Shown here in pieces: positions 51,639-64,000 of a stretch of 64,000 nucleotides of DNA. The stretch is from Rotaria sp. Silwood1 (Eukaryota; Rotifera; Eurotatoria; Philodinida; Philodinidae). The stretch covers positions 87,416-151,415 of the forward strand of contig CAJNOP010000200.1 in NCBI GenBank assembly GCA_905250075.1, in the 5' to 3' direction. Position numbers and translations under genes: made by a program. The number at the start of each line of letters is the position of its first letter. The first letter of the stretch is position 1. The notes under the pieces were generated by a model. The model saw only the letters and a program-made list of their open reading frames with translations. It had not been told where the DNA came from and searched no databases.

Positions 51639-54600
51639 GCATTTAAAAGTTTTGTTTTTTGTCCCAAATTCATAATCAAATCGCACATGTAACGATCAGT
51701 ATTTTGCATATAATTTTTGACTTGATCAGATCTCGTTATTACTAGAATACATTGAATAAAATGCTGCAGTGTTTTCAATAAAGTGAAATGAAAATATTGA
51801 TCTTAATTAAGAGTATGTTGAGAAAGAATTTTCGTATATGATCATAGTAATTGAAGTGTAAAAAAAAGGTCAATTACGACTTTATGAACTAAAGTATTTA
51901 GAATCGGATGTACGCGCAAAGTAGAATGTATTTCGGTTTTGAATGTTTATTAACATCAGGGTTTACTTGTGAAAAAAACCAATCAAATAAGATTTACATA
52001 GAATATTTTCTCACTCTTGTATTGTGTTCTCTTATCTATTAAGATCTGATCTGTGTCAAACGCTTGCTTTATGTAAAAATCATCGTATCAAATATGTCTC
52101 AGTAATGGATTCCTTAGAAGTTTGCTCTCAGCCTACAACAGGGCTCCTAGGAAAAATTCGATTGAATCATGCTAGTAAATCCACCGATTTTGTTCTTTAG
52201 TTTCGATAATTTATTTTCTGCTTGTCCTTCATAAAAGGTAATTGTATTATTTCGTGGTTTCATTATATTTACATCGAACATTTATCAACTGTATTTGTTG
52301 CATTTATAGTCGCGGCAAAAATTATCCGTACGATTTTGATACAAGTTATATTTTTGGTTCTTGATTGCTTCAAAAAACTTAATTATGAAGTTGTTAGATA
52401 CAGAAAGGAACAAATGAGATGCTCGTAGCTTTTTCTTCGTGATACTATTCTACTAAGTAAGCAGAAGTCATTATTTAAAAACTACGGATCTTTATTCCGA
52501 GACATCTTTATGAAGAACTGGCAAACTGGACTTTTTTCAAAATAATACTTTAAACGTATGTAATTACGATAATAGCATATTTTTTCTGTTTTCATCTGAT
52601 AGTTATAATAAGGATATTTAGCAGCATACTTGAATGACAATATTTTATTATTAAATAGCGAACGGAAAGATTATATTATTCAAAAATGTCAAATGACATT
52701 TTATAACACAAAACCGTATTAAATTAGAACAAAATTTCTGGCTCAGAAAATATATTTCTTCTTCCCTGTTTCTCGCCGTGGAGCACTTTGACCTACGATT
52801 GCATACTGTCTGAAAAACTTTGAGATGATGCTCGCTTGCCTGTACGATTCATCATCGTAAAAATAAGGGCACCTTCATGAGCATGGGTAATGTTTCAATT
52901 GCAATTTACTATTTGAATCAATATTTATTGCACAAAAAAATTTTTTGAAAATTAATTTTTATTCCCTTCGTAAAAGAGGCAGGCGCGACCGAAATATCGC
53001 ATCGCATTGATTAGATTTGTTTGCAATAATAAATTGAGAAAGAAATGAGAAAGTGCAACATGTCAAGTGTTGCTGCTGTCCTTCATCTGTATTTCATGTT
53101 GTCAGCTCTCATTATAACGCATCGAGCATAATATTCTCGTGTGATTCAAACAAAACTCAGACTATTCGTATGAAAAATCTACATGAAAATCAATACGTAG
53201 AACAATATTCGGAGGAAATACAAGACGAAGAAGTTTTTCGGGTTCTATGCATGTTTCTATTAATAATTACAGTGAAATCCATAGGTTTTAAAAATCTATT
53301 TCACTACATAATAATTTAAATTTTAATAAGATGTACTAGAGCATAAGATGTTATAATATCAGCTCAATTTTGTTTTAACTACAGCAATGTAATAGGAAGA
53401 GAAAAAATGATAAAGATTTTTCCTGTCAACAAAAGCAACTTCTCTTGTACATATTTATTTGAGTCCTTCCACATGTAGTAGTACACCATTGTTTTTTCAA
53501 GAATCTCCAAGTTTCCTTTTAACGAAATTCAATCTCTATAAATACACATAGGTCAAAACATATTCCATAGTCCATCCTATATCGCGTGCTTCATCATTCT
53601 TGAGGTTCTCAATATTTTGGCTAAAACTTTTCTTGCTTTCAACAATCAACTTATTTGTCTTCTGAAAATATGTACCTCCAAGTTCTCTACAAATAATTTG
53701 TTGGTTATTTTATTTACAAATAAAAGAAACTGGATATTATGCGAATAATACAATGAAGCTGCAGAGTATTCAAATTCTCGAAATATTGTTCAAAATACAT
53801 TAACTATATTTTAGAACGTTTACAAAGGCATAAAATAATATATGAATTGCATTGAAATAATATGCATATTCTTTCTTGTGAGATACGCTACATTCTGGTT
53901 AGAAGAAACAGAAATTACAGTCAAAATACTGAAAATCTCATTCATCACGAAGCTCTCGATAGTTTAAATCAAGCCTAAAACATTCATATTACTTTTTGAA
54001 TCTGAAGAATAAAACCGATATTGCAGAATACAAATAATTCAATATGTCTCAGTTCGTACCGAAACAACTAGTTGTAATACTTCATATGAATGTAATCCGA
54101 AATCATCTCAAACTTTGACAAAGTTAGATCATTAAATTTATACTAGTAGAGCAAGACTGCAGAAAATTTTCGCTTTTGAGGAAATTTAATATCAATATAA
54201 AAAGTGTTGACATAATACATTGTAGTTACCACGTTGAATAAGATTCGAATAGAATAAGATATGAAGTTCATTATTTCAATAGTTCGTCGAAACCGTCAGG
54301 TAAACGTTTTGTACAAAACCTTTCATAACAAGCGTATTCATTCTCAAAAGTATATCTGAAACCATATTTCTATAGAGATAGAGACTATTCAAGTGATTCG
54401 AAAATTTGGTATTTTAGCTGAACAAAATTCGTTACTGATCTGAATAAATTGAGAATGCTGGCTTCTAGCATCGACAATCAATATTCATCCTGGACATATG
54501 ATCAATGTTCATAATGGATGAGAAATCTATAAGCAAAAGAACAAATAACGTTGCATATATAAGCATCCATAGACACAATGCAAAGCGAGTAAGAGCAAAG

Positions 54601-54852
54601 CATATTTGTTTTTTTAGTGTAAGCAACAACAGTCAGACTCAATTTCAAATCTGTTGCGTTGCTTGATGGCCATAAACTATGTAAATAAATGAATGACTGC
54701 TCAAGTAGCATCAGGGAGAATTAATTTCATAGACTACCATACAAGTGAATTTTTTTCGCACAAGACATTATGAAAGAATATAAATTCTAGTCGCTTCTGC
54801 AACATTTTTCATTATTCGTCCTCCTCATACGATCAGCTAGGTAGAGCACACC
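51639..54852. other. Gene-free spacer
   Basis: About 3.2 kb between the beta-helix and NHL genes. Open frames at 52222-52428, 53053-53319 and 54502-54711 have no motif, signal peptide or flanking splice pattern that I trust. No tRNA or named repeat was seen. Confidence 0.4.
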
Positions 54853-57800
54853 ATGAACTTTTTTCGATTTACACATCCCTCAATAATACCGCAATCATCC
54901 AAAGTAATAATTCAAAAGACTCAAATAAAACATCCAGATATAACCTTGTTACATATTTCTCTTTCTTTTCCAGATAAAACCAGCTTCAGCTGCGGAACCC
55001 ACGAAGAACATGTATTTATCGTCATCTGTCGAACCATACACCATACAAGCTGACGCTTCTAAGTCTTCAGAAATATGGACAAAAGTGAAAGATATTCAAA
55101 ATAATACAAAGCAGTCGGCGCCCCGGTTATCTTCATTCACCTCTGATCGTCAAAAATATACTTCCAACGAAAACTCGTCGTGAGTTGTAGTACTCATTTG
55201 ATCATTTTTTTCCTTCTTTTATTACGTATCAGTCTATTATTCTGAGATTTTCTCTACTAGAGTTTCAAAAGTCCAAGCTGCTGGAAATAAAATTAAAGTT
55301 TCAAGCTATTAATTGTGGCCATTGGCATCAGCATCATTGTCGCTTTGGCAGGATTGTCGATTGGTATTTACTCGCTCTTTCGTACATCAACAGGAAGTAC
55401 AACAACTACATCACAAGGTGAGCATACGCTAGAAATCTTCATGGAGTTACTAAAAATGGACTTTTCAATTTTGAAATGTAACTAAACTCATTTTACACAT
55501 ACAAGAAATGTGCTTCTTCCATATACTATTTTCATTTTCAAATTTGTAAGAATTTACCCTTTTCACTTTGTTTCAAGTTACGTACACATAATCCTGCTAC
55601 GATTCAGTTTATTTCTTCTCAAAAATAGTCTAAGTAGAATTAGAGGTACAACAGTGACGGTAAATCACCACTTCACGATCACTGTTGACCAGTTCAAAGC
55701 GATAACCGTCTCTTAATGGTAACCAGTTCTTACCGGGACCCAGTCTATAGTGGATTCCGGCCTAACGGTATCACTTTATACCACCGGTATAAGATGGTCA
55801 CCGACAAGTGGCGATGATCGGCAGATCGGATTCTGGTAAGGACCTTTTATCGCCACTGTTGCATTCCTAAATAACACATCTATAAATATCCGTATTTTGA
55901 ATCACAGAAATGGCTTTGGTCTAATAACGTATTTTCATGGACACTTCCAAATGATCATAAAAAATGTGAACTTTCAATTTTTATTTTCCTATAGCAGCAT
56001 TAGTTCGAAAGCCGTATTCTTGCTTCATATCTTGCGGCTTGAAAGAGTCAAGTATTAACATAGTTTAGTTTGTAAATGTAGTCGTATGGATACGAGTGAA
56101 GAGTAGGACCATAACAGTGCCCGTTCAAGCGAATCAGTTTACAATTCCTTTAATTTGATCGATTAGTTTCAGTTCCGATGAAATGACCTTGTCTATCAGC
56201 TCAAGTTTCGAAGAGTTGATCTAAGCGACCAGTTCTCAAGAAAAGAATTGGTGCTCACCCATCGCAATAAGACTCTATCTGCTAGATTTTCACTGATCGT
56301 TTCCCACAAAAGCTTGGCGATTAGATCTGTTCTCGGAAACTAGATGTGGGCAGACAGATTAATTCCTAACAACATAAGAAATGGGGGACTGTTACAGTGC
56401 TAGCAGTGTCTGATACAAATTGAATTATTTTTTTGGTGATCCGACCTGCCATGACGTAACCCGAGTCCGACACTGAGACTACGAAAGAGAAAAGTCCAGC
56501 TGCGTCTTCCAGGATTCACAACTGTAAGTTTTGCTTGAACATGAATTCCATTTTATTCAATAACACTAATCATAATGTATATGAGAAGAAAAACAACGTA
56601 AAGAGAATAGAGAGGAAGAAAAGAACATCTATATGTATGATACATAAGAGAAAGGAATAAAGCTGAGGTAGTGCGCGAAGATAGAAGAGAAAATAACAGT
56701 ACTATATGTCCCATAGAATGTCAGGAATAAATTAATATGTCGTGTGTTTGTATATATTTGACAAAACTACATTGAAATACATCGAATTAGTGAAATGCTA
56801 TTCATGTAAGTTTACAAAACGCTCATTTAAATGAAATAACTCTAGTCTTCAAATCAAATGGATCACTTGCTCAAGCTTTCAATAACAATCAAATGCAATC
56901 ATCAGAAACAAAACAGAAATGAAAAGACAAATCTTTCAATTAATTAGTAGCTTCATTATGAATAGAGGGGCTATTTCTCTGCTCTCGACGTGTTTTGCAT
57001 GATCCTAAATGAATTGATCGAAAGGTTACACAAGTGATCCATTAGATTTTTTAACAATTTACATTGATTTTCATGCAGGTTTCATTCTCTGCTGTGGCAT
57101 TAATTTTAGTGACTACTACACTTGGTTTTCGTTGGAGTACAATAGGAACTACCATCGCTGGCACTGGATATTCTGTGAGCCCGCTATCTTCTCGGCTCTA
57201 TAGTCCTAGGAAGATACGTTTTGATTCATCCGGTTTGCTATATATTGCCGATCAGCTCGATCATAGAATTCAAGCATGGAAAGTTGGTGATTCAGCGGGA
57301 GCAACTGTAGCCGGTCAGGCTAATGGAGTGGCAGGTTCTACATCAACTGATTTGTACAACCCTTTTAGCAGTTATGTAGATTCGAGTAATAATATTTATG
57401 TGGCTGATACCTACAATCATCGTGTTCAGCTTTGGTCTAGTGGTGCACTATCAGGAACAACTCTTATTGGTACCGGTAAGCATGAAGATTGAGAAAGAAC
57501 TGCTTAACCAATGAAAGATTCGTTTGAATTTGAAGAGTGTTTCAATATGAGATTTTTTAAAAATGCTATAACGATGGTACTTTTGTCGAATATACACCGT
57601 TCTCAATTAAACACAGACGTTTATCACAAAAACTCACTTGTGATTACGTTAGTGTCAAAGAAGACAGTGCGTATTCTATCAGAGTGTCATCATCGATTGG
57701 GATGGAAAGAAGCTCGATAAAACGGTAGGATATGTAGGTTTATAAGAGTTTAAATGCCGTATGGTGACGTTACCTATGATTGAAAAGAGAAATACTCACA

Positions 57801-59470
57801 GTTTTTGACTGACCAACAATTGTGAGCATGGTCTAGAAGCAGTTTTATAAGAACGACATTTTGTCTGATACCAAGTCTAGCTCAAATTCTGAATAAAATC
57901 ACAACCTGAATAAAAATTTTTGTATTTAATAGTCTGAGCTCTTCATACACACCGAATAACCATATATTAGCCACTTGGATCTGCGGATGTCGTCATGTAG
58001 CTGTAATATTTTTGGAACGGTGATCATAGGCAAACAGCTGTTAATAGCTTTTCCATGGTAAAGTGTCAAAATGTCGAAAGGAAAATGTCGAAAGGAAAAT
58101 GTCGAAAGTGAAAATGTAGAAAAAAAATGTAGAAAAGCAAAATGTCGAAAATTATGAACCCCTGTAAATCCTTGACGGAAAACTTTTTCTAAGATTTGAT
58201 CAATAGAATGTAATACGGTACGCATTCACAGAGCACAACAGTGAGGGTGAGGGCGAAATCTGTGACCAAAAAGGATTTAGATTTTCGACAATCTGCTTTC
58301 GACATTTTGCCTTTCGACATTTTCCCTTTCGACCTTTAACCACCTATTCTTTTCCATTGGGCATTGTCTCTGATCAAACAAAATATTTTATAAGTATAGG
58401 TCGAGTAAATGTAATCAATTGAAGCATACCATCCAAATCAAATGAGTCTGAAGTTTAGTTTTCCATTGATTAGCATAGCTGACAAAATACTTGGATCATG
58501 ATTTCAACCACACCAAGACACGACTGATACATGATATCTAACTTCCACTTTGACCAGTGAGCGGAACCTCATCCATTGCAACAACTCATAACAGACGTGC
58601 AGTTCCAGAAGATTTTTGAGAGAATATATTTTCCCATGTATGTGCCTTACTGTTTTCATAAAGAGTAAGAGCCGATGTCTATATACATTGGTTTTGAAAG
58701 ACCAGTTAAGCTATGAGAAGAAACTCTCACTTATCCATACTTTGATTCTGCAGATCGCTTTAAGAAACAACACTTTTCATGATAATAATTAGAAAATCTT
58801 TCTTTCAAGAAAAATGAACACATGATCGAAACATAATTACTCATATCTATAATGTTCAGAGGTAATCTTGTTGTATGCTATTTTAGGTTCTAATGGTTCC
58901 GGACTGAATGAACTAAACTATCCTCGAGATCTTTTGTATGATTCGACCTCGGGCATTCTTTACATAGCAGACACCGATAATCATCGAATTATGAGCTATA
59001 CATCGGGTGCATCCAGTGGTGCTGTAGTTATTGGTGGTAATGGACCAGGAACAGTGACCAACCAGTTGTACAGTCCACATGGCATTTACTTTGATTTATC
59101 GTCAAACAGCCTGCTAATTGCCAACTTTGGTACCCATACAATCGTTCGATGGACTATCGGTTCCACTAGATGGACGCTTGTTGCTGGATCTATTGGTTAT
59201 AGTGGTAGTACATCAATAACACTGAGTGGCCCATCAGATGTTACACTCGATTCGATGGGTAACATTTATGTAGCTGACACAAACAATAATCGAGTACAGT
59301 TGTTTTTCGCTGGTCAACGAAATGCAACAACTATAGCTGGTGTCACAGGAACCATTGGCAACTCATATACTCTACTGAATGCGCCACGTTCAATAGTATT
59401 GGACCAACAATTGAATCTTTATGTGTCAGACACAAGCAACCATCGCATACAAATGTTCATTCGATATTAA
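54853..59470 (+). CDS. Type II membrane protein with six-blade NHL propeller
   Basis: Exons 54853-54903, 54974-55179, 55299-55417, 57110-57475 and 58887-59470 give 441 aa in phase. An N-terminal cytosolic part of about 90 residues is rich in S, T, K and N. One membrane segment follows (about 89-112, LLIVAIGISIIVALAGLSIGIYSL), then a Thr/Ser linker. After TTTLGFRWSTIGTTIAGTG come six NHL-type blades marked by YIADQLDHRIQAW, YVADTYNHRVQLW, YIADTDNHRIMSY, LIANFGTHTIVRW, YVADTNNNRVQLF and YVSDTSNHRIQMF. Blade four is the most diverged. The extracellular six-blade beta-propeller should bind protein or glycan ligands. Such anchored NHL proteins are numerous in bdelloids as I recall. The exon 3 acceptor (AATTAAAG) lacks a good pyrimidine tract and is the weakest join. 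Confidence 0.8.
55640..55870. repeat. Possible MITE with imperfect terminal inverted repeats
   Basis: Inside NHL-gene intron 3. The left end GGTACAACAGTGACGGTAAA and the right end (reverse complement) AATGCAACAGTGGCGATAAA match at most positions. The interior contains further GGTAACC/GGTATAAG palindromes and higher GC than the flanks. No target duplication could be fixed, so the family is open. Confidence 0.5.
58063..58345. repeat. Inverted minisatellite arrays (fold-back element)
   Basis: In NHL-gene intron 4. The left array (58,063-58,145) has five or so units of AAAATGTCGAAAGG; the right array (about 58,277-58,345) has four units of the same motif in reverse orientation. About 130 bp of unique sequence lies between. 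Tandem repeats in opposite orientation at both ends resemble Foldback-type elements. No coding sequence. Confidence 0.7.
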
Positions 59471-61610
59471 ATAAAACTAATTCTTTATCCTAGAACACAG
59501 TTGCTCTTTTCTTTCTGCTGATGTTTTTTTTAAAACAGTTTTTCAACTTTATACTGCACGGCATTATCATCCAAAATAAATGCCTTACCCGACAAAAACT
59601 AAATTCACTTCATTTTATACTCATAGCAATGAAATTTTCCATAATATCTAAATAAAATCCTATTCATTTTGATCATATGATGAACTTCTTTCTAGAATAG
59701 TTTCTAAAACAAAATCTTTCGTCTGTTTAAAATCTAAGAGATTGCAGTTCAATTGTCAACATGAAAGATGAAGATGACGGCGTTGCAGATGAGTAAACAC
59801 TATCATTGTCCGGATTTCGATCCCACTAAAGAACTCATCAGAAAACTTAATTCTCTATTTTCGATAAAATTTTGACTCTAATACAATAACTCTGCTGATC
59901 GATTCTTGTGCATCTTAGATTGATTCAAATTTTTGCTTTGAAAAGAAAACGAAAATGTCCATAATTTTAATATTGTATTTGCAATGTTTCGTTGCTGAAT
60001 AGATTGTCGCAGCTTCGTGTTAAGTGTGGGTATTAGTGAATTTCCTATTCACCAGGCACTCTCACCAACTTTCTCTGCCATGGACACACACTCACGCCCT
60101 TTACTATTATTAAAATGAAAATTTACTATATTAATGAAAATAAAAAAGTTGATAATAATATTATACTTGATTTTTTTTCTAATATAAATATTAAATATGA
60201 AATGCTTATTTATTGAAAAACAAAATGAATATCTCAAAATCATGAAGCCACTATTTTATAAATGTCAGTGAGTCAATGAACAAATGATTGTTGTTACAGA
60301 ATGTAAATGTGTACATGAATAATAAGGAGCATTCGAAAAAAACAATAGTATAGAATAGTTTGATTGATTGATATTTCGAATCAATTATTTGTTTGTGAAT
60401 ATTTTGATCTTTATTTCGATCTTCTTCATGATTATCTACTCGTAATAAGTGTTCATCATTATTGAAAAATGCTATCAAATCTTCGTATATACGAAGTTGA
60501 ACATTTCTAGTTGATTGATACTGGTGCCATTGACCTTTATCATGATAGAATACTTTTCAAGTGTCAAGACTTACAGAAAATAATTTAGGACAAAGTATGA
60601 TGATTTTTTTAAAACAAATAACATTACTTGTCAGATATGAAGGATCTTGACGATCAAATTTAATGTACGAATTTGACCACCAACACGTGTTTCTGAGAGC
60701 AGTACGCATTTCTTCTCAATCTCTACCATTGAAAGTAAACGTACACCAGTAGGAATATGAAGGCACCATCTTGTTTGAAAACGAAGTGGATTATTTAGAA
60801 AATCAAAGAAAGAAATGAGTACGTAGATGAAGAAACAATTTTCTTTTTTTATGTTTACTATACTTTCCGAAGCAACACATTTTTTCGTGGATCATATCGA
60901 AAAAAAGAAAATAATGCATGCAATTGATAGATGGAAAATTCTGATAAGTGTCTTAGTGTACACTAGATAGTCTATACTTTTCTATCTAATTACATTAGTT
61001 ATAATTTTTTCAACTGTAAAAACTACTTGATAGTTGATGTAACGTACAATTTCGAATGAATAATTGGTATATATATAAATAATGTTTATCGCCATGATCA
61101 TTAAATACTATTGAATTAGTACGAAAACGTATGACCACAGAACAGTTAGCAATGCGTTCTCATTTTGTGCAGTAAACAAAAACAATACAACTCATTTATA
61201 TATTCATATTCGGCCTTCTTTCGAAAATTAAAAAAAACATCAAAACCATTCGTGTGAAAAATATCATATTTGTTAACAAAATCAAAAGTAAATCTGTTAC
61301 TTCCACGACAGAGGACGCTATCAGTCTGTGATTGAAACCATTCATTATTTTTGCAAATTTTTCATTACGAACGATTACTTTTGATATATTTTACATTACA
61401 AATTTATTCTTTTTATTTGTTTGACTATTGTTAAAGATAGTTGTCAGGTAGAGTCTCTACTGTAACAACAAAATCAATTATGGTGTGTCATTTATGTATT
61501 ATGGTTGTTGAGGATAAAATGCATACTCATAAAACATCTGTTGTTCTCAACTGGTAGTTAATTGCATTATTTTATAACTCTATCATAAATACAGATATTA
61601 GTCTGTTAAA
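59471..61610. other. Gene-free spacer
   Basis: About 2.1 kb with only short open frames (60049-60243, 60251-60478) of background composition. Poly(A) signals for the NHL gene and the RSPH3 promoter should lie here. TATTAG and GTCTGTTAAA precede the RSPH3 ATG. Confidence 0.4.
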
Positions 61611-63904
61611 ATGGCTGCAACACTTGTAAAACCACCTAATTCAACTTATACATTTTCCAGTCAACCAAAAGCAGTACAACAACAAGGACCACGACAAAAA
61701 TTTCGGCAATCAGTCGTTAATCCACCGTAAGTTTATTATATTAATTCTGCTCTTTTTTGTTTTCCTATTTCTAATCGGTATATGTCAATAAAGAGATGAA
61801 AGTACTACATTTGGTAATCTCATGTACGATCGTCGTGTTATTCGTGGAAATACTTATGCACTTCATACACTTCCTGCGGTAAATTTTGATTTTCGTAGAA
61901 GAAAATTATCATTTGATTTAAATAGCATGCTCAACCAGATCCAATTGAAGTTCAACGTCAACAAGAAGCTAAACGACGTGCTCTAGCAAGACGTAAAGCA
62001 CGAGAACAAATTCGAACAAGAACACCTGAACCTGTACATAATCGAAAAAATATCGATGTTCAAACAGAACTTTATCTTGAAGAACTCAGGTAAATATTTC
62101 AATCTAAGTTTCATGAGAGAAAATATTTCAAGTCTAACCTAAAAAAAAAACAAAACAATCATTCATTAGATTTAAGTTTCATAGAGTTATTCGAAATAAA
62201 ATCTTTTCATGTTACAAACGATTTTGTTTTTACTTATCTATCTATTAATATCATTATCTTTGCATGAAGAAAAAGAATTTCCTGTATATTTTCTCTCTAA
62301 TAATGTTATTTACTTAGATTAAAAAAAAATCATCTACGTTATTTGTTTCCTGTCATTATGTCTGTTTGTCATACTGTTTCACCTTGATTTCATGCAAAAT
62401 TTTATGAAAACTTGTTCAATGACTTAAATAAGTTTTATTGAACACATTTTAATGATTAGATATGAATCATATTAGATCTATTTTCTCTATGTTTATGTAT
62501 CATTTATAATTGTTATCTATTTTCAATTAAAAAATTTACAGTACGCTCAATAGCGATTTGAAAATTGCAGAGATCCTTTCATTCAAACAAAGTTAAGAGT
62601 TTCATCTTTAAACAAGATAGAATATGATGTACTATTGAGCAATCAAAATTTACAAACTTGTTGGAACCTAGTGAAATAGTTTTTTGATGATTTAAGTTTC
62701 ATTTTGACGGACATTCTTTCCAATACACAAAAAACCTTAAGTTTTTATTATTAAAAATTTAGTGATCGTATTGAAGAAGCTGATGTTGATGTTCAAACTG
62801 ATGCATTTCTTGATCGACCACCATCACCATTATTTATTCCACAATCTACTGGAAAAGATATAGCTACACAAATCGAAGCAGGCGATGTAAATTTCTTTTC
62901 ATTTTTCTCTGTTAAATTTAACTAGCAAAAAAGAATTTTTTTAGTTATTTGATTTTGATCTTGAAGTAAAACCAATAGTTGAAACATTAGTTGGTAAAAC
63001 AATTGAACAAGCATTAATTGAAGTTGCCGAAGAAGAAGAATTAGCTGACATTCGTGAACAACAACGAGAATATGAAGAAATACGTAATGCTGAATTAATT
63101 GAATTACAAAGATTAGAAGAACAAGAAAGACGTTTAAGAGCTGAAAAAGATCGTCGAATGAAACAAGCACAAGAAGCACTTCGATTAGAGCAAGATGTTG
63201 CACAAAAAATTGCTGCACGAGCTTTTGCTAAATCTTATTTACAAGATCTTGTTCCAAGTGTATTTAATAATTTAAGAGAAAATGGATACTTCTATGATCC
63301 TGTTGAACATGGTATTTATTTGATTTAAAAAATGAAAATAGATTTTTCTTTCTCATTTGATTAATTCATTTTTTTTTTTAGAAATTGAAACATCATTTAT
63401 GCCTTGGTTAATGGAAAAGACAATGACACAAGTTAATCAATTAGTACTCGGTCGAACTATTCTTGATTCAATTATTCGAGATGTTGTTAATCAACGTATT
63501 GATGATTATCAAAACTTAGAAGAAACACTTAAAAAAGTAAAAATTCTTATTTGAATTTATTTCAAAAAAAGTAAAACAAAAATTTGTATTCTTTTTTTTT
63601 TTTTAAGGTAATCGAAGGTGGTATTGACATGGGAACATCAACAGGTGATATTGCTCATGGTTTAGAACAAAATACTGATCGACTAGAATTAGGTCCAGGA
63701 GAATTAATTCCAACAACTGAAAATAATACAAATGATGGAGGTGAAACTACCACGAGTGCCTTGCAATATGGTAAATTAGGTTTTTTAAAGTTATTGATTT
63801 TAATTCATTTGTTTCTTGTTTTTTTTTTTTCTTCAGATGAAGTTGCAGATGAACCTGAAGAAGAACAAACCAATACAGGTGAAGATGTTCCTGATGAACA
63901 GTAA
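61611..63904 (+). CDS. RSPH3: Radial spoke head protein 3 (ciliary axoneme)
   Basis: Exons 61611-61726, 61794-61878, 61926-62089, 62763-62886, 62945-63311, 63382-63536, 63608-63770 and 63837-63904 give 413 aa. The family block FGNLMYDRRVIRGNTYA is at about 43-60. IDVQTELYLEEL and DVDVQTDAFLDRP follow, then the conserved core (IEAGDLFDFDLEVKPIVETLVGKTIEQALIEV), a long charged helix (EEEELADIREQQREYEEIRN...) and AKSYLQDLVPSVFNNLRENGYF. The tail is acidic (EVADEPEEEQTNTGE). RSPH3 sits at the base of the radial spoke as a dimer and acts as a PKA/ERK anchoring protein in motile cilia, which fits an animal with a ciliated corona. A poly(A) signal AATAAA lies at about 63,978. The gene is complete within the window. 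Confidence 0.95.
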
Positions 63905-64000
63905 TTTATTGAACAATAATTTCTTTTATTTCGAAATGAAGTTCTATACTTGTCTATGTCTTTATTTTATCATCAAAAATAAAAAATATTATTTCATTTG

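Overview
The window is AT-rich animal nuclear DNA. Genes are split by many very short introns (often 49-70 bp, GT-AG), and the proteins are clearly metazoan: neurofibromin, FBXO42, GABARAP, TIMM22, a DNAJB6-type chaperone, a class-4 flippase and radial spoke protein 3. A membrane-anchored NHL-repeat protein, a probably bacterial-derived beta-helix protein, a patch of TGTGGG repeats and acceptor-like AG sites just before several start codons all fit a bdelloid rotifer (Rotaria/Adineta type). The species call is an inference. All splice models below were built by hand from splice sites, phase and remembered family alignments; the total CDS length divides by three in every multi-exon gene.

Left part (1-14,274): a three-exon Ly6/uPAR-type surface protein (+), a CD225/dispanin-like two-TM protein (-), a small type I membrane protein (+), a tRNA-Cys(GCA) (-), and a complete 21-exon ATP8B-like phospholipid flippase (-). 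A run of ten Ns marks an assembly gap at 14,265-14,274. After it come 4.6 kb with no gene I can support.

Centre (18,936-35,373): a 22-exon neurofibromin (NF1) gene encoding about 2,984 aa with an intact RasGAP arginine finger. One intron holds a hAT-like element with a perfect 8-bp target duplication and a very GC-rich core. Another holds a separate two-exon secreted-protein gene on the opposite strand. TIMM22 follows 193 bp after the NF1 stop.

Right-centre (37,492-47,183): a calmodulin-like EF-hand gene and a DNAJB6-like gene, both (-). The DNAJB gene carries a large alternative exon that repeats the YDQLG end of the J domain and has its own poly(A) signal. FBXO42 and GABARAP (+) are separated by only 35 bp, with a splice-acceptor-like site between them. 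The GABARAP protein ends directly in the conjugation glycine.

Right part (48,680-64,000): a secreted parallel beta-helix protein that looks horizontally acquired, a type II membrane protein with a six-blade NHL propeller, and RSPH3 of the ciliary radial spoke. Large introns and spacers here hold inverted-repeat and minisatellite elements.

The genes do not form one pathway. The main organisational signal is same-strand pairs with acceptor-like AG sites just 5' of the downstream ATG (FBXO42-GABARAP, NF1-TIMM22, DNAJB-EF-hand), as expected where spliced-leader trans-splicing resolves polycistronic transcripts.
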